22,878 nt of DNA from Deltaproteobacteria bacterium (GTDB lineage: Bacteria > Desulfobacterota > Desulfobacteria > Desulfobacterales > SURF-15). The notes beneath the pieces are model-generated. The model had not been told where the DNA came from. It worked only from the letters and a program-made list of their open reading frames with translations, and did no database searches. Positions 22,184-22,878 of this stretch are shown one piece after another. A program made the position numbers and the translations under genes. Positions within the stretch are counted from its first letter, which is position 1. The number at the start of each line of letters is the position of its first letter. Where the stretch lies: assembly GCA_024644775.1 (NCBI GenBank), contig JAHEHB010000028.1, positions 1-22,878 of the forward strand. The letters are read 5' to 3'.

Positions 22184-22878
22184 TATCGTCTTGACTTGGG
22201 ATCCAATATATCCCGCAGACCATCTCCAAACAGATTGAAACCGAGTACCGTCATGAAAATAGCGAGTCCTGGAAAAATCGAAAGAAATGGTGCGATCGTT
22301 ACAAATTTCTGGGCTTCGTTAAGCATTGCCCCCCATTCTGGAATCGGCGGTTGTGCTCCTAAGCCAAGAAAGCTCAATACCGCCGCCCCTAAAATGGCAT
22401 CACCGAGACTCAACGTGCTGTAGACGATGATCGGACCCATAATGTTGGGTAACACATCCTTAACAATAATCCGAACGCTTGAAGCGCCTACCGAATGAGA
22501 CGCTTCGATAAACTGTTGTTCCTTTACCGATAGCGTGCTGGCTCGGGCAAGACGTGCAAATCGTGGAATACGCACAATACCGATGGCTAAAATCGCATTT
22601 TCTAAAGAAGGACCCAGCACCGAAGCGATTAAAATCGCTAACAAAACATATGGCAACGACATCATCACATCCATGGCGCGCATGATCACATTGTCTACCA
22701 ACTTGCCGAAATAACCCGATACCAAACCAAGACACGTTCCGATGATCAAAGAGATACCAACCGCCAATACGCCGACCCGGATGGATATGCGCGCACCATA
22801 TACCACCCGGCTGAATAAATCCCTTCCGAGTTGATCGACTCCAAACCAATGCTGACTCGTGGGACCAATCATCCGCTG
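22183..22878 (-). CDS. dppC: Peptide ABC transporter permease, DppC type (5' end beyond window)
   Basis: The visible part is 231 residues plus stop. It begins just before HWFGVDQLGRDLFSRVVYGA, a motif that in DppC/OppC proteins stands about 60-80 residues in, after the first membrane segment. The frame stays open to the window edge and the ATG at 22872 has no Shine-Dalgarno, so the true start lies outside. About five membrane segments remain, and the EAA loop is in EASHSVGASSVRIIVKDVLP (about 124-143 of the visible part). The C-terminus NLFGDGLRDILDPKSR is typical. The stop overlaps the dppD-like ATG by one base. This is a boundary truncation, not a pseudogene. Confidence 0.92.
   Translation of the reverse strand, partial: QRMIGPTSQHWFGVDQLGRDLFSRVVYGARISIRVGVLAVGISLIIGTCLGLVSGYFGKLVDNVIMRAMDVMMSLPYVLLAILIASVLGPSLENAILAIGIVRIPRFARLARASTLSVKEQQFIEASHSVGASSVRIIVKDVLPNIMGPIIVYSTLSLGDAILGAAVLSFLGLGAQPPIPEWGAMLNEAQKFVTIAPFLSIFPGLAIFMTVLGFNLFGDGLRDILDPKSRR

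Noticed and set aside
22183..22872. DppC-like permease as an N-terminally truncated pseudogene
   Set aside because: The frame is open through the window edge and the ATG at 22872 has no ribosome binding site, so the missing first membrane segment lies outside the window.

Overview
Every convincing gene in this 22.9 kb window lies on the minus strand, so the text below reads from high to low coordinates. The sequence looks like a chromosomal segment of a Gram-negative bacterium. Gene families, moderate base composition, a Tat-exported binding protein and long intergenic stretches of short degenerate words (GTTCAG, CTGAAACC, TGTCCTCTG, CTAAAGTG) suggest a desulfobacterial (former Deltaproteobacteria) sulfate-reducer-like host. 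That assignment is an inference; no rRNA or marker gene is present.

Region 1 (22878-15773) is a dipeptide/oligopeptide ABC import operon: a dppC-like permease cut by the window edge, two ATPases (dppD- and dppF-like), a dppB-like permease, a cytoplasmic M28-family aminopeptidase-like protein, and a family 5 substrate-binding protein. It closes with a strong intrinsic terminator at 15731-15768. Together these would bind, import and probably trim a peptide or peptide-like substrate.

Region 2 (15266-10889) holds three closely spaced genes: a large unannotated protein with glycosyltransferase-A-like motifs, a Gfo/Idh/MocA oxidoreductase and an M20 amidohydrolase/deacylase. Upstream is a 506-bp spacer with a long imperfect inverted repeat.

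Region 3 (10888-10278) is a 611-bp gene-free zone made of repeats, including a 118-bp MITE-like element with about 24-bp terminal inverted repeats and a 9-bp flanking direct repeat.

Region 4 (10277-2133) is a sugar-handling cluster: a second Gfo/Idh/MocA oxidoreductase, a 911-residue fusion of a sugar-nucleotidyltransferase with a galactokinase-type GHMP kinase, a SIS-domain protein, and a CUT1 carbohydrate ABC transporter (Tat-type binding protein plus two permeases) with no ATPase in the window. The fusion could phosphorylate an imported sugar at C1 and convert it to a nucleotide sugar. The glycosyltransferase-like protein of Region 2 is an obvious candidate user of it. This salvage-and-transfer pathway is the most interesting hypothesis in the window.

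Region 5 (1747-185) is an HDOD-GGDEF signalling protein (probable diguanylate cyclase), separate from the sugar cluster.
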